Shown: positions 19,990-31,050, numbered from the stretch's first letter. The stretch: DNA of 64,000 bases from Nitrospirota bacterium (GCA_028876065.1 JAGWTI010000002.1:21696-85695), one strand, 5' to 3'. Notes: generated by a model not told the origin, from the letters alone. Made by a program: numbers and translations.

Positions 19990-21243
19990 CTAACTAACGG
20001 CTGCCTGGAGCGAGTTGCGCGAAACAGTGCCCAGCGCCGTCACCGACAGCCGGTTCAAATCGAACAATTCTCGACTCAACCTGAGCAATTGCTCTCCGTT
20101 GACCCGGTCAATGTCGGTCAGCATCTCCTCAAGAGAGGTATACCGTCGCTGGTGCAGCTCATCTTTCGCCAGCTTGCTCATACGGCTTTGAGAGTTTTCC
20201 AAACTCAGCATGAGATTGCCCTTCATTTGGTTCTTGGTCCGTTCCAACTCTTCGCCCCCCACGCCCTTGGTCCGGAGGCGGCGAATTTCCCGGCTGATCA
20301 ACTCCACCACACGGGCCGCTTCTTTCGGACGGGTAGCCGCGTAGATCGTGAGCATGCCGCTGTCGGAATAGGAGGAGAGGTAGGAGTAGATGCTGTACGC
20401 CAACCCGCGCCGCTCCCGCACCTCCTGAAACAAGCGAGAGCTGACGCTGCCGCCCAGCAAGGCATTGAGTGCGTAGGCGCCATACCGATCCTTATGATCC
20501 AGCGCCACTCCCGGCAACCCCAAACACAGATGAGCTTGTTCAAGTGCCTTTTTGCGGACAACCAAGCCGCCGCACACCTCGGACGGCCAACGGTCGGAGC
20601 GCACGCTGTCGGTCTGCGTGATGGTGCCCAATGCCTTGTCCAACAGTGGGGCCAACTCCGCGAGGTTGAAACTCCCCGCCACCGCGATCACCGTTTGCTG
20701 CGGATGATAGTGGGTCCGGACATACCGGAGCAGGTGGGCGCGACGGAGCCCCTGGATGGTTTGGGCACACCCCAGAATCGAGCGGCCCAGCGGATGCCGC
20801 TTCATGGCCAATTCCGTGTGCAACTCCTGAACGAGATCCTCCGGGTCGTCCTGAACCATCCGGATCTCTTCCAGCACCACCTGCTTTTCTTTTTCCACTT
20901 CCTTGGAGGCAAATCGGGATTGGCGGAAGAGATCGGACAGAAGCGCCACGGCGGGCTTGATGTGCTGGTCCAGCACCTTCACATAAAAGGTGGTGGTTTC
21001 GCGGGACGTGAACGCGTTGAGCTCGCCGCCCAGCGCGTCGATTTCACGGGAAATTTGCGTGGCGGACCGAGACGTGGTCCCCTTGAAAAACATGTGCTCG
21101 AGGAAGTGGGACAGGCCTTCCTCGCCCGCCCCTTCATCCCTCGATCCCACATTGACCCAGATGCCGACCGTCACCGACTTGAGCGCCGGCATCCGTTCGG
21201 TGACGACCCGGAGGCCGTTGTCCAGGACCAGCTTGCGATACAC
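19990..21243 (-). CDS. M16-family zinc peptidase
   Basis: Processing-peptidase-like metalloprotease (pitrilysin family), 417 residues, single-subunit bacterial type. The inverted zinc motif H-x-x-E-H is H46-FLE-H50, followed by the second half signature with GLAYSIYSYLSSYSDSG near residue 290. No signal peptide is seen. It directly follows pnp (14 bases), a position common for this family in many bacteria. Substrate unknown. Confidence 0.92.
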   Translation of the reverse strand: MYRKLVLDNGLRVVTERMPALKSVTVGIWVNVGSRDEGAGEEGLSHFLEHMFFKGTTSRSATQISREIDALGGELNAFTSRETTTFYVKVLDQHIKPAVALLSDLFRQSRFASKEVEKEKQVVLEEIRMVQDDPEDLVQELHTELAMKRHPLGRSILGCAQTIQGLRRAHLLRYVRTHYHPQQTVIAVAGSFNLAELAPLLDKALGTITQTDSVRSDRWPSEVCGGLVVRKKALEQAHLCLGLPGVALDHKDRYGAYALNALLGGSVSSRLFQEVRERRGLAYSIYSYLSSYSDSGMLTIYAATRPKEAARVVELISREIRRLRTKGVGGEELERTKNQMKGNLMLSLENSQSRMSKLAKDELHQRRYTSLEEMLTDIDRVNGEQLLRLSRELFDLNRLSVTALGTVSRNSLQAAVS

Positions 21244-21257
21244 AGACTCCCCGATCG

Positions 21258-23366
21258 TTACGAGGCGGCCGGCTCCTTGGCTTCCGAGGGCGGCGCCATC
21301 GCTTCCTTGCGGCTGAGCCGGATCTTCCCTTGCTTGTCGATCTCCAGCACCTTGACCATGATCTGATCGCCCTCGGCAACCTCGTCGGACACCGCCTTGA
21401 CCCGATGGTGCGCGAGTTGGGAAATGTGGACCAGCCCGTCGGTCCCCGGGATGATCTCCACGAACGCGCCGAAGTCCATGATCTTGCGGACCGTGCCCAA
21501 GTACAGCTTGCCGACCTCGACCTCCTCGGTCAATTGATTGATCCGCTCGATGGCCTTCTTGGCGGAGGCCTCGTCCACGGCCGCGATCGAGATCGCACCC
21601 GTGTCCTCCACGTTGATCTTCACGCCACAGTCCGCGATGATGCTCCGGATCATCTTGCCGCCCGGCCCGATCACGTCGCGGATCTTGTCCTGCTTGATCT
21701 TCAACGTAAAGATGCGCGGCGCAAAGGGCGACAGATTCTTCCTCGGCTCGGCCAACGCCAGGCGCATCTGTTCGAGAATGTGGAGCCGCCCGGTCCGGGC
21801 CTGTTCCAACGCCTGACGCATCAGGGCCGACGTGATCCCGCCGATCTTGATGTCCATCTGCAACGCGGTCACCCCGTTCTTGGTCCCCGTGACCTTGAAA
21901 TCCATATCCCCGAGATGATCTTCAAGACCCAAAATGTCCGACAGCACGAGCACGCGCTCCCCTTCCTTGATCAGCCCCATGGCAATGCCCGCCACCGGCT
22001 CCTTGATCGGCACGCCGGCGTCCATCAAGGCCAGCGTCCCGCCGCACACCGTGGCCATGGACGACGATCCGTTGGACTCCAGGATGTCGGAGACGATCCG
22101 AAGGGTATAGGGAAAGGCCTCCTTGGCGGGGATGACCGGCTTGAGCGCGCGTTCCGCGAGCGCCCCGTGGCCCACTTCGCGCCGTCCCGGGGACCGCAGC
22201 GGCCTGGCCTCGCCGACGCTGAAGGGCGGAAAGTTGTAATGGAGCATGAAGGTCCGGTAATATTCGCCTTCCAGCGCATCGATCCGCTGCTCGTCCTCCG
22301 TCGAGCCGAGCGTGACCACCGCCAGGCTCTGCGTTTCGCCGCGCGTGAACAAGGCGGAGCCGTGGGTGCGCGGGAGGATGCCGACTTCGCATGTGATCGG
22401 ACGGATGTCGCTGGGCCCGCGACCGTCCGCCCGGACCTTCTTCTCCAGAATCATGTCGCGCACTTCGCTGTATTCCAGCGAGTGGAACACCAGCTTGACC
22501 TGACGCTGCGTGTTCACATCCTCGCCGCCGAGCGCCTTGACGGCTTCGTCCTTGATGATATCCAGCCGCTCCTGCCTCGCGGTCTTGTTGGGAATCAGGA
22601 TGGCTTCGCGGATCAGGTTCGCCACCCGGTCCTTGACCGCGGCGGAGAGCGCGGGGGCGATCTCCTCCATCTTCACCGTCCGCTTGGGGCGATTCACCCG
22701 CCCGCGGAGTTCATTGATGGACGCCACGATCCGCTTGATCTCGGCGTGCGCCGCTTCGATCGCGTCGATCATCAGCGCATCGGGCAGCTCGTTCGCCCCG
22801 CCCTCGACCATCATGACGGCATCGGCCGTGCCCGCGACGATCAGGCTGAGGTCGCTGGTCTCCAGTTCTTCCAGGGACGGATTGATCACGAACCGGCCGT
22901 CTTTCCGTCCGATCTTCACGCCGGCGACCGGATTGTCGAAGGGAATGTCCGACACGGTCAGCGCGGCAGAGGCCGCCGTGATCGCGACCACGTCCGACGC
23001 GCCTGACCGATCCGCCGAGAGCACCGCCGCGACGACCTGGGTTTCGAAGAAATATCCTTCGGGAAACAGCGGGCGAAGCGGGCGGTCGATGAGGCGGCTG
23101 GTCAACACTTCCTTCTCCGACGGCCGCCCTTCGCGCTTGAAATAGCCGCCCGGAATTTTGCCGGCGGAGTAGGCCTTCTCTTGGTAGTCCACCGTGAGCG
23201 GGAGGAAGTCCACGCCCGGCTTGGCATTTTGCGATCCGACGGCCGTGGCCAACACGACCGTCTCGCCGTACGTGGCGACGACCGCCCCGCCGGCCAGTTT
23301 GGCCATACGCCCGGTTTCCAGACGCAACGTTCGTCCGGCTACATCCAGTTCAATCACATGCACCAT
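21258..23366 (-). CDS. pnp: Polyribonucleotide nucleotidyltransferase (PNPase)
   Basis: 3'-to-5' phosphorolytic RNase and core of the RNA degradosome. 702 residues in the usual order: first RNase PH domain, linker helices, second RNase PH domain with [21 protein letters not shown] and the catalytic DAGVPIK region, a KH domain ([15 protein letters not shown]), and an S1 domain ([20 protein letters not shown]). AAGGAG lies about 11 bases before the ATG. Downstream of rpsO, as in most bacteria. Confidence 0.97.
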   Translation of the reverse strand: MVHVIELDVAGRTLRLETGRMAKLAGGAVVATYGETVVLATAVGSQNAKPGVDFLPLTVDYQEKAYSAGKIPGGYFKREGRPSEKEVLTSRLIDRPLRPLFPEGYFFETQVVAAVLSADRSGASDVVAITAASAALTVSDIPFDNPVAGVKIGRKDGRFVINPSLEELETSDLSLIVAGTADAVMMVEGGANELPDALMIDAIEAAHAEIKRIVASINELRGRVNRPKRTVKMEEIAPALSAAVKDRVANLIREAILIPNKTARQERLDIIKDEAVKALGGEDVNTQRQVKLVFHSLEYSEVRDMILEKKVRADGRGPSDIRPITCEVGILPRTHGSALFTRGETQSLAVVTLGSTEDEQRIDALEGEYYRTFMLHYNFPPFSVGEARPLRSPGRREVGHGALAERALKPVIPAKEAFPYTLRIVSDILESNGSSSMATVCGGTLALMDAGVPIKEPVAGIAMGLIKEGERVLVLSDILGLEDHLGDMDFKVTGTKNGVTALQMDIKIGGITSALMRQALEQARTGRLHILEQMRLALAEPRKNLSPFAPRIFTLKIKQDKIRDVIGPGGKMIRSIIADCGVKINVEDTGAISIAAVDEASAKKAIERINQLTEEVEVGKLYLGTVRKIMDFGAFVEIIPGTDGLVHISQLAHHRVKAVSDEVAEGDQIMVKVLEIDKQGKIRLSRKEAMAPPSEAKEPAAS

Positions 23367-23407
23367 GGTGCGCAGTCTCCTTCTGTTCCTGCCCCACAGA
23401 TGCCCAC

Positions 23408-23494
23408 AGATATGGGCTGCGCGCCGTCGAACGGCAGCCCATATCCGTGTTCACCTGTGGCGACAGTGTCCCGGCGCCCTGTCGGGGCGCCGGG
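23408..23494 (-). promoter_or_regulatory. Two stem-loops between rpsO and pnp
   Basis: The 137-base gap holds two inverted repeats. One is ATATGGGCTGC / GCAGCCCATAT (about 23410-23443). The other is CCCGGCGCCC / GGGCGCCGGG with a short loop (about 23470-23494). Neither has a good T run, so they are not ordinary terminators. In E. coli the same gap carries an RNase III-cut hairpin that controls pnp; a similar role is inferred here. Confidence 0.55.
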
Positions 23495-23503
23495 AGTCGT
23501 GTG

Positions 23504-23773
23504 TTACTTCCGGATACCCAGCCGCTCCAGCACGGCCCGGTACCGCCCGTCGTCCACCCCGCGCAGGTAATCCAGCAAGCGGCGGCGGCGACCGACCAAC
23601 TCCAAGAGTCCCCTGCGGGAATGGTGGTCTTTCTTGTGCAGTTTAAAATGCTCCGTCAGATACGTAATCCGGTTCGTCAGCACGGCAATCTGGACTTCCG
23701 GAGACCCGGTATCGGTCCCGTGCCGCCTGTACCCTTGAATCACCTCGGTCTTCGCTTCCTTGGTCAACGCCAT
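23504..23773 (-). CDS. rpsO: 30S ribosomal protein S15
   Basis: Binds 16S rRNA early in small-subunit assembly. 89 residues from the ATG at 23773, the canonical S15 length; six extra residues upstream are not part of the family. Signatures: [35 protein letters not shown] and [18 protein letters not shown] site precedes the start. Confidence 0.97.
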   Translation of the reverse strand: MALTKEAKTEVIQGYRRHGTDTGSPEVQIAVLTNRITYLTEHFKLHKKDHHSRRGLLELVGRRRRLLDYLRGVDDGRYRAVLERLGIRK

Positions 23774-23860
23774 GTCCTTCCCTCCGATCAATACATCCTA
23801 TCGTACCGTGCCAACCATTCCCGTTTATTTGCCGCCGTGCCCGTCTGATGCAGAGCACGG

Positions 23861-24877
23861 TCATACCGACTGTAGATTCACCGTCGCTAGGACCTTGAGG
23901 ATCGCTATCTCGGCCGCCCCTTCCTGTGGCACCCGCCCCAATGCCAGCAAGCGGCCGCTCCCGTCTTTGATGCGAACCGTCTGACCGGCCCGCCCCTCGG
24001 GCCCCCCACCGTCGCCCGCCCACTGCACCGCCTGCCACGGCACCGGCACCCCGTGGACGGTCCGCTGCGCGGTAGCCTCGTCCACAACGACCGCGGGCAA
24101 TCCGGCGAGGGCGGCATCCAAGGAGATCATGTCGTCTTCCAACTGCCCGAGCGAGAGTCGAGCCCCCACTTCTTCCACCGTCAGCGCACGTTCGATCGTC
24201 AATGGCCCGACGCGGCATCGCTCCAGCGCCAACAGATGACCGCCGACGCCCAGCGCGTCCCCGATATCCGCGCAGAGCGTCCGTACATACGTGCCCTTGG
24301 AACAGCGGACCAGCAGGGACACATCGCGACCGGCGATCCCCCGTATGTCGATCCCATGTACCGTGATTTCCCGAGAATCCCGCTCCACCGTCCGGCCGGC
24401 CCTCGCGGCCTTGTACAGCGGGACGCCTCCGACCTTGACCGCCGAATACATCGGCGGCACCTGCGCCACCCGCCCCTGGAAACGCTCGATGGCCGACCGG
24501 ATCGCGTCCTCGGTCAACCCCGCTATCGAGCGCGACTCCAGGACCGTCCCCGTAGCGTCTTGCGTATCCGTGGTCTCGCCCAAACGCAGGACCGCCCGAT
24601 ACTCCTTGTCCCAACCCATCAAATACTCGGCGATGCGCGTCGCCTTCCCCACCAGGATTGGCAGCACTCCCGTCGCCGCCGGATCGAGCGTGCCGGCGTG
24701 GCCGACTTTCTGACCACGGAACAGCCCCCGGAGCTTTGCGACGACATCGTGGGACGTCCAACCCGGGGCCTTGTTGACCACCAGCACGCCGTCGACCGCC
24801 CGAGGGCATGCGGGAACCGGCTCGGTCAGACTTCTTGCTCGCATACCGATCACCGCCCCCTCGCGCAAACCGTGCAC
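23861..24877 (-). CDS. truB: tRNA pseudouridine(55) synthase
   Basis: Makes pseudouridine 55 in the T loop of tRNAs. 338 residues if the GTG at 24877 is used; an ATG at 24844 would give 327 residues and is nearly as likely. The catalytic aspartate is in KVGHAGTLDPAATGVL (D65 counted from the GTG). The segment GTYVRTLCADIGDALG and a C-terminal PUA-like domain follow. It lies eight bases after rbfA. Confidence 0.94.
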   Translation of the reverse strand: MHGLREGAVIGMRARSLTEPVPACPRAVDGVLVVNKAPGWTSHDVVAKLRGLFRGQKVGHAGTLDPAATGVLPILVGKATRIAEYLMGWDKEYRAVLRLGETTDTQDATGTVLESRSIAGLTEDAIRSAIERFQGRVAQVPPMYSAVKVGGVPLYKAARAGRTVERDSREITVHGIDIRGIAGRDVSLLVRCSKGTYVRTLCADIGDALGVGGHLLALERCRVGPLTIERALTVEEVGARLSLGQLEDDMISLDAALAGLPAVVVDEATAQRTVHGVPVPWQAVQWAGDGGGPEGRAGQTVRIKDGSGRLLALGRVPQEGAAEIAILKVLATVNLQSV

Positions 24878-24885
24878 GGCGCCCC

Positions 24886-25254
24886 CTAGTTCCGGGATTT
24901 CCCCTCGGTCTCGACCTGCTCCAGCAAAGCCAGGATCCGGTCTCCTCGTGGGCCGCTCACATCCTTTTGGAAAATCAATTCCGGCGTATACCGCAACTGC
25001 AATCGGCGGCCGAGTTCGGCGCGGATGAACCCGGCGGCCTTCGCCAAGCCCGCCAGCGCCTCGGCCTCGTGCTGTCCGTCGACCCCGGTGGTCACAAACA
25101 CCCGGGCGATGCGGAGATCGTCGGTCACCTCCACATCCGTCACGGTCACCGACGTCACGCGGGGATCCTTCGTCTTCCGCATGATAATGTCGGCGACTTC
25201 CATCCGAATTTGATCGGCCACGCGGGTGGCCCGTTTATACGTCGTCTTGGCCAT
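24886..25254 (-). CDS. rbfA: Ribosome-binding factor A
   Basis: Late 30S maturation factor that binds the 5' helix region of 16S rRNA. 122 residues, usual length, KH-like fold with RVADQIRMEVADIIMRK, DPRVTSVTVTDVEVTDD and a C-terminal LRYTPELIFQKD. It starts one base after the stop of the ylxP-type gene, in the standard infB-rbfA-truB order. Confidence 0.95.
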   Translation of the reverse strand: MAKTTYKRATRVADQIRMEVADIIMRKTKDPRVTSVTVTDVEVTDDLRIARVFVTTGVDGQHEAEALAGLAKAAGFIRAELGRRLQLRYTPELIFQKDVSGPRGDRILALLEQVETEGKSRN

Positions 25255-25255
25255 A

Positions 25256-25543
25256 TCAGAGCAATTCGATGCGGACTTGGAGGAGCTCCACTAGCGGGAC
25301 CGATCGGATCAGGTTGACCGCCTGGTCCAGCACCTGATTCACGTGTTTCCCCTCGTTGGCCACACAGGCGATGCCCAGCACCGCCTTCTGCCACAAATCC
25401 TGCTCGCCGACCTCCGCCACCGACACATTGAACTTCTCGCGCAGACGGTCTTTCAGGCTGAGGAGCACCTGCCGCTTCGCCTTGAGGGAGTGACCGTCCG
25501 GAATATACAGCTCAACGGTGCAGAGCCCGACGATCATGCCCAT
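25256..25543 (-). CDS. DUF503 family protein (YlxP-like)
   Basis: A 95-residue ferredoxin-like-fold protein with the family start VGLCTVELYIPDGHSLKAKR and the following QDLWQKAVLGIACVANE. Members occur between infB and rbfA in many genomes, as here, and are suspected to act in ribosome assembly. The biochemical role is not established from sequence. Confidence 0.88.
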   Translation of the reverse strand: MGMIVGLCTVELYIPDGHSLKAKRQVLLSLKDRLREKFNVSVAEVGEQDLWQKAVLGIACVANEGKHVNQVLDQAVNLIRSVPLVELLQVRIELL

Positions 25544-25588
25544 GACGTCTCGGGCGAAGCCGCCGCCGCGACGAACCCACGCGTCGGC

Positions 25589-28240
25589 TCACAACTTCGC
25601 GGCCACTTTGTCCACCACGTAGACTTCGAGTACGTCGCCGACTTTCAGGTCCCCGAAATTCTCGACCCCGATTCCGCACTCATAGCCTTGCTGCACTTCC
25701 CGCACATCGTCCTTGAATCGGCGGAGCGATCCGAGCCGCCCCTCGTAGACCGTCGTATGGTCGCGGATCACGCGGATGCCGGCGCTGGCCCTGCTGATCG
25801 TCCCGTCGATCACGTAACAGCCCCCGATCACCCCGATTTTGGGGATCGAGAAGACCTGCCGCACTTCGGCCCGACCCAGCACCCGTTCCTTCAACGTCGG
25901 CTCCAACAACCCTTCCATCGCGGCCTTGATGTCCGCAATCGCGTCATAGATGATCGTGTAGAGCCGGACGTCCACGCCCTCGCGCTCGGCCAACGCGGCG
26001 GCCTTGGGTTCGGGACGGATGTTGAACCCGATGATGATGGCTCGCGACGCCGAGGCCAGCAGCACGTCGGTTTCGGTAATGCCCCCGACGCCCTGGTGAA
26101 TCACGCGCAGTTTCACGGCTGGGGTGGAAAGCTTCTCCACCGCTTCGGAGAGCGCCTCCGCCGAGCCCTGCACGTCGGATTTGATGACCAAGGCCAGCTC
26201 TTTGACCTCTCCCTCTTTGATCTTCGAGAACAGATCGTCCAGCGACACCCGCGTGGACCCGGCGGCCAATTCGGCGGTCCGCTGTTTCTGTTGGCGGGAT
26301 TCGGCGATCTCGCGAGCCACGCGCTCGTCCTGCACAACGATGAACGGGTCGCCGGCCGCCGGCACGCCCGGCAAGCCGATGACTTCCACCGGCGTCGACG
26401 GCCCAGCCACGGATACTTTTTCGCCCTTGTCGGAGACCAGCGCCCGCACCCGGCCGCTGAACGTCCCCACGACGAACGCATCCCCGACTTTGAGCGTGCC
26501 GCCCTGCACCAGCACGGTGGCGACCGGCCCGCGGCCCCGGTCCAGTTTCGCTTCCACCACCGCACCCTTGGCGGGACGGGTGGGGTCCGCCTTCAACTCC
26601 AGCACTTCGGATTGGAGCAGGATCATCTCGAGCAACGACTCCAGCCCGACTTTCTGTTTCGCGGAGACTTCCGCAAAGATCGTTTGTCCGCCCCAGGATT
26701 CGGGGATCAGGTTGTGCTCGGCCAAGGCGTGTTTCACCCGCTCGGGGTTGGCCCCCGGCTTGTCGATCTTGTTCACCGCCACGATGATCGGCACGTTGGC
26801 CGCCGCCGCATGGTTGATCGCCTCGACGGTCTGCGGCATGACGCCGTCATCCGCCGCCACCACCAGCACGACGATGTCCGTGATCTTGGCGCCGCGGGCC
26901 CGCATTGCGGTAAACGCCTCGTGGCCCGGGGTGTCCAGGAACGTGACCCGCTTGCCGTGCACGGTGACCGTATAGGCACCGATATGCTGCGTGATCCCGC
27001 CCGCCTCTTGCGCCGTCACATTGGTCTGCCGGATCGCATCCAGGAGGGAAGTCTTGCCGTGGTCCACGTGCCCCATGATCGTCACTACGGGCGGCCGCGG
27101 TTCCAGATGCTCTTCCTCGGTCCATTCGGTCGCTTCTTGGAGCAGTTCTTCCCCCTCTTTTTCGCCAGCGGCCTCGGCTTTCACCCCAAGCCCCTCGGCG
27201 ATCAACATGGCGGCTTCCAGGTTCATCGCCTGGTTCAGCGTGAGCATCTGCCCCATTTCCATCAGCTTCCGGATGATGTCCCCCGGGCGCTGCCCGACGA
27301 GCTCGGCAAATTCCTTCACCGTCAATCCCGGGGAAAGCTTGATCACTTTTTTCCGGGGCTTGGTGACCTCGGTCGTCGCGGAAGGCTCCAGGTGGCGGGA
27401 CCGGCTCTCGCGACGATGCACCGGGATCGCCCGCAAATCTTGCCAGCGGGCCGCGTCTTCCCTGGACTTCAGCGCTTCGTCGTCGCGGACCCGCCCCGGC
27501 TTTTTGCCTTTCTTCAGCTTGTCCTTGAGACCGGCTTCGCCCACCAAGGGCTCCAGCATGACCCCTTTCTTCTTATCTGCGCGCAGTTCGGCCGGCGCGC
27601 CTGCTCCGACAGGCGGCACCGTGGCGCCGGACACGGGCGGCGCAGGGGCTGGCGGGGCAATCGAAGGGGCCGGTTCGTACACTGTTCCGAGTTGGTCGAC
27701 TTTGAGATCGGACGGAGCCGGAGCCGCAAGCGCCTCCGGTTCGGCCGCCTCTGCCGCCTGGGCAACCGGATGCGGCAGACCCGGTTCAGGGACCGTCGGC
27801 GCCGGTCCGCCAGCCGCCTGGGCAAGCTCGCTCGCCAGACTGGCCGCTGCCGCTTCCTCCGCGGCGATTTCCTCGTCCGTCTTCTTGCGTTTGAACAGGA
27901 TACGCTTCTTGTCGAGCTTGGGCGCCTCTTCCGTCGCAGCCGCTTCCGGTTTGGCGCCCGCCTGCTTCTGCGGCGCGCCTCCCGCCTTGCGGAGGCCCGA
28001 TTCCTTTTTCGCCTCCTTCGCGTCTTCCTTGCGCGCCCCCTCCGTCTTTTTCTCCTCCGGCTTAGCCGAGACCTTGGCCTTGCCCTTCGGCGCCAGCTTG
28101 TCCAGTGTCTTCTGGACGGCGTCGTCATCGAGCGCGCTGCTGTGCGACGCCACGGCAATGCCCAACCGTTTGAGCTCAGGGATGAGATCCTTGTTTTCCA
28201 TCCCGAGCTTCTTTGCCAATTCGTACACCCGCATAAGCAA
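25589..28240 (-). CDS. infB: Translation initiation factor IF-2
   Basis: GTPase that brings fMet-tRNA to the 30S subunit. 883 residues: an IF2-N helical start ([16 protein letters not shown]), a long Ala/Pro/Lys-rich linker (about 60-280), then the G domain with GHVDHGKT near 388, DTPGHEAF and [10 protein letters not shown], then domains II, III and the C-terminal fMet-tRNA binding domain. Standard place between nusA and rbfA. Confidence 0.97.
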   Translation of the reverse strand: MLMRVYELAKKLGMENKDLIPELKRLGIAVASHSSALDDDAVQKTLDKLAPKGKAKVSAKPEEKKTEGARKEDAKEAKKESGLRKAGGAPQKQAGAKPEAAATEEAPKLDKKRILFKRKKTDEEIAAEEAAAASLASELAQAAGGPAPTVPEPGLPHPVAQAAEAAEPEALAAPAPSDLKVDQLGTVYEPAPSIAPPAPAPPVSGATVPPVGAGAPAELRADKKKGVMLEPLVGEAGLKDKLKKGKKPGRVRDDEALKSREDAARWQDLRAIPVHRRESRSRHLEPSATTEVTKPRKKVIKLSPGLTVKEFAELVGQRPGDIIRKLMEMGQMLTLNQAMNLEAAMLIAEGLGVKAEAAGEKEGEELLQEATEWTEEEHLEPRPPVVTIMGHVDHGKTSLLDAIRQTNVTAQEAGGITQHIGAYTVTVHGKRVTFLDTPGHEAFTAMRARGAKITDIVVLVVAADDGVMPQTVEAINHAAAANVPIIVAVNKIDKPGANPERVKHALAEHNLIPESWGGQTIFAEVSAKQKVGLESLLEMILLQSEVLELKADPTRPAKGAVVEAKLDRGRGPVATVLVQGGTLKVGDAFVVGTFSGRVRALVSDKGEKVSVAGPSTPVEVIGLPGVPAAGDPFIVVQDERVAREIAESRQQKQRTAELAAGSTRVSLDDLFSKIKEGEVKELALVIKSDVQGSAEALSEAVEKLSTPAVKLRVIHQGVGGITETDVLLASASRAIIIGFNIRPEPKAAALAEREGVDVRLYTIIYDAIADIKAAMEGLLEPTLKERVLGRAEVRQVFSIPKIGVIGGCYVIDGTISRASAGIRVIRDHTTVYEGRLGSLRRFKDDVREVQQGYECGIGVENFGDLKVGDVLEVYVVDKVAAKL

Positions 28241-28252
28241 TCCTGTTACACC

Positions 28253-29428
28253 TCAGTTGGCTGCCGGCTGGGCCGACTCGTCGGATGTTTCTCGCTGGGC
28301 TCTCGCCGCTTCATCCTGCTCACGCTGCGCTTCGGCTTCTTCGGCCAACGCCGCCTTGATTTCCTTGTCCCGCTCGACTTTTTCTTTTTCGTACTCCGTG
28401 GCGCTGATGATGTCGATCTTCCAGCCGGTCAGCTTGGCGGCCAGACGCACGTTCTGGCCGTTTTTGCCGATGGCCAGCGACAGCTGTGAGTCGGCCACGA
28501 CGACGAGCGCGGACTTTTTCTCCTCATCGATCCCCACTTTCTCGATGGTGGCCGGATTCAGCGCTTCGGCGATAAACACGCGGGGATCCGAGGTCCAGGC
28601 AATGATGTCGATCTTTTCTCCGCGAAGCTCCCGAACGACCGCTTGGACGCGAGACCCCTTGATGCCCACGCAAGCCCCGACCGGATCGACGGCCTTGTCC
28701 CGTGACGATACGGCGATCTTGGTCCGATCCCCAGGTTCCCGCACGATGCCCTTGATCTCGACGATCTTTTCACTCACCTCGGGAACTTCCAACTCAAACA
28801 GCTTGGACACAAATTGCGGATGCGTCCGGGACAGGATCACCTGCACGTCCTTGGGCGTCCGCCGGACTTCCAGCAAATAGGCCTTGATTCGATCCCCGCG
28901 CCGGTAGGATTCGCGTGGAATTTGCTCCTGGATCGGCAACACCGCCTCGGTCTTGCCGAGATCCACCAGATAGTTGCGCCGTTCCTGGCCGAGGATGATC
29001 CCGTTGATCAGGTCCCCCTGCCGCGTGGCATACTCGCGCTGTACCGCTTCCCATTCAGCCTCGCGGACCTTCTGACAAATCACCTGCTTGGCGGTCTGGG
29101 CGGCGATCCGGCCCAGTTCCTCGATGCCGATCGTATCGCCGATTTCGTCCCCCACTTCGGCGCCGCTGTCCACTTTACGGGCTTCCTGAAGCGAGACTTC
29201 GGTCTTGGGGTTCGTGACGGTTTCGACGATGGTCTTCAGCGAGACCACCGCGATTTCACCCGTCTTCGGATCAATTTGTACTTGGATATTTTCGCTCTGC
29301 CCAAAGCGCTTCTTCGCCGCCGTCTGGAGCGCCGCTTCGACGGCGCCGATCACCTTGGCCTTGTCGATGCCCTTTTCCCGCCCCATCTGATCGATCTGTG
29401 CAATCACTTCCCGGTAGTTCATACGCAT
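28253..29428 (-). CDS. nusA: Transcription termination/antitermination protein NusA
   Basis: RNA polymerase-associated factor for pausing, termination and antitermination. 391 residues with the N-terminal polymerase-binding domain, an S1 domain (about 135-200), and two KH domains including the segments [16 protein letters not shown] and [17 protein letters not shown] short charged Glu/Ala tail replaces the acidic repeats found in E. coli. Twelve bases upstream of infB. Confidence 0.96.
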   Translation of the reverse strand: MRMNYREVIAQIDQMGREKGIDKAKVIGAVEAALQTAAKKRFGQSENIQVQIDPKTGEIAVVSLKTIVETVTNPKTEVSLQEARKVDSGAEVGDEIGDTIGIEELGRIAAQTAKQVICQKVREAEWEAVQREYATRQGDLINGIILGQERRNYLVDLGKTEAVLPIQEQIPRESYRRGDRIKAYLLEVRRTPKDVQVILSRTHPQFVSKLFELEVPEVSEKIVEIKGIVREPGDRTKIAVSSRDKAVDPVGACVGIKGSRVQAVVRELRGEKIDIIAWTSDPRVFIAEALNPATIEKVGIDEEKKSALVVVADSQLSLAIGKNGQNVRLAAKLTGWKIDIISATEYEKEKVERDKEIKAALAEEAEAQREQDEAARAQRETSDESAQPAAN

Positions 29429-29477
29429 TCCCCGTCCTGGTGACTCTTCGTCCCGTTCTCCATCTGCGCGGCGGCGC

Positions 29478-29993
29478 CTACCATTCCACTTCCAGCCGAC
29501 CCGCCGCGATCGCGTCCCATTCCAACTGCGTCTGCCGCGACGGTTCCGGGCTCCTCCGAGGGCGAGGACCCGATGGCTTGACAGCCGGCACAGCCAACGT
29601 CACCCCTTGCTCGCTGACGTCGAGGAGCCGGCCGACCAGACGCCACTGCCCTTCCCAAGGCTTTCTGAGCTTCAGGTTGACCTGCTTGCCCAGCATCCTG
29701 GCATAATCCTCGCGCCGTTTCAGCGGACGATCGAGGCCCGGCGACGATACCTCCAACGTATAGGCATGCGCGATCAGGTCCTCAACGTCCAACGCATGCC
29801 CGAGCGAGAGGTGGACCTGCTCGCAATCATGCAGGGTCACGCCCCCGGGCTTGTCGATATACACCCGCAGGACCATGCCCGGTCCGTGGCCAAGGCACTC
29901 CACATCCACAAGTTCAAGCGCCAGTGCGCGCACGATCGGGGCGGCCACGGCCCGCACCCTGCCGAGAACGTCCCGGAATTCACCCGGTTCCAT
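29478..29993 (-). CDS. rimP: Ribosome maturation factor RimP
   Basis: Needed for 30S subunit maturation. 171 residues from the ATG at 29993, which matches the family length; the reading frame stays open upstream to 30176, but that part has no family similarity and contains a terminator. Signatures: VRVYIDKPGGVTLHDCEQV and YTLEVSSPGLDRPLKRREDY. First gene of the rimP-nusA-infB operon. Confidence 0.92.
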   Translation of the reverse strand: MEPGEFRDVLGRVRAVAAPIVRALALELVDVECLGHGPGMVLRVYIDKPGGVTLHDCEQVHLSLGHALDVEDLIAHAYTLEVSSPGLDRPLKRREDYARMLGKQVNLKLRKPWEGQWRLVGRLLDVSEQGVTLAVPAVKPSGPRPRRSPEPSRQTQLEWDAIAAGRLEVEW

Positions 29994-30051
29994 GTTGCCT
30001 GCATACATTGGTCGGCCAAGGATATGCGCCCAACCGCCCCTGGCATCGATC

Positions 30052-30080
30052 CAAACAAAAAAGTGGGCCAGAGCCCACTT
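30052..30080 (-). terminator. Rho-independent terminator between dat and rimP
   Basis: On the minus strand, the stem AAGTGGGC / GCCCACTT with loop TCTG is followed by TTTTTGTTT. It ends the DUF192-to-aminotransferase operon about 120 bases after its last stop. It is also only about 60 bases before rimP, so it could act in the leader of the rimP operon. Confidence 0.88.
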
Positions 30081-30199
30081 CCAATCGTCGTACGTTACCA
30101 CTTTTACACACAGCCGCGCAAGAGCGCGACCGAGATTCCTGGGCGGCCATGGACTTGCCTTTTTGAGGCAGGCCAACGGAGGGTAGAGGACTTTGCCGG

Positions 30200-31039
30200 C
30201 TAGGTGACTGCCTGCTTGAACCGCTCACTCAATCTGGCCGCCACGGGACCTGGCTTCCCCGTGCCGACGTCCCGGCCATCGATACGAACGACCGGGAGTA
30301 CTTCCACTGTGGTGCCGCAGAGAAACACTTCATCGGCGTGACGCAATTCCTCCAGCACGACCGTCCGTTCTTCAACCGGAATCCCCTCCTTGCGCGCCAA
30401 ATCCAGCACCAAGGACCGCGTCACCCCCGAGAGGATCCGCGGACCTTCCGGTGCCGTGATGACACGTCCGGCTTTGACGATCATCACGTTGCTGACAGAC
30501 CCTTCGGTCACAGTCCCATCTCGAACGAAAATCGCTTCGAAGGCCCCTGCTTCCTTGGCACGTTGCCGGGCCAGCACATTGGCCAGGAGATTCACACTCT
30601 TGATGTCACACCGTCCCCACCGGATATCGTCGAGCGTGATCGCCTCGACCCCCGCCTCACCGATGGCCCGGGCCAGAGGCCGTAGCTCCCGGATCGTCAT
30701 CACCACCGTCGGTCGGCTCCCGGCGGGGAAGGCATGGTCTCTCGGAGCCACGCCGCGCGTCAGCTGGATGTAGACTTTGCTCTCGGCAAATTCGGCCCGT
30801 TTGAGCCCTTCCGCGACCAGCTCCCCCCACTCACGATTCGAGTAGGGCATGGGCAATCCGAGCGCCTTCGCGCTCCGCTCCAACCGGGCCACATGGGCCT
30901 CCATCCGAAACGGCGTGCCACCGTAGGTGCGAATCACCTCGTACACCCCATCGCCAAATTGATACCCACGGTCCTCCACGGAGACCGTGGCCTGCTCCAG
31001 CGGCATGAATGTTCCGTTGACAAACCCGATCGCCGGCAT
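30200..31039 (-). CDS. Class IV aminotransferase, D-amino-acid transaminase type
   Basis: PLP enzyme of the branched-chain / D-alanine aminotransferase / aminodeoxychorismate lyase fold. About 279 residues from the ATG at 31039, chosen because AGGAG lies 8 bases upstream. Signatures: SVEDRGYQFGDGVYEVIRTY, YIQLTRGVAPRDHAFP (the RxxxxRxH type seen in D-alanine transaminases), the PLP lysine in CDIKSVNLLANVLA, and EGSVSNVMIV. D-alanine or D-glutamate supply for peptidoglycan is the likely job. Confidence 0.87.
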   Translation of the reverse strand: MPAIGFVNGTFMPLEQATVSVEDRGYQFGDGVYEVIRTYGGTPFRMEAHVARLERSAKALGLPMPYSNREWGELVAEGLKRAEFAESKVYIQLTRGVAPRDHAFPAGSRPTVVMTIRELRPLARAIGEAGVEAITLDDIRWGRCDIKSVNLLANVLARQRAKEAGAFEAIFVRDGTVTEGSVSNVMIVKAGRVITAPEGPRILSGVTRSLVLDLARKEGIPVEERTVVLEELRHADEVFLCGTTVEVLPVVRIDGRDVGTGKPGPVAARLSERFKQAVT

Positions 31040-31050
31040 CCACATCACTC

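Noticed and set aside
25343..28489. 1,048-residue plus-strand ORF opposite infB
   Set aside because: Antisense frame of infB with shadow-type composition; infB has complete GTPase motifs.
26991..28880. 629-residue plus-strand ORF opposite infB and nusA
   Set aside because: Ser/Ala/Pro-rich shadow crossing two real genes.
29994..30176. Longer N-terminus of RimP
   Set aside because: The extra 61 residues span a Rho-independent terminator and are absent from the family.
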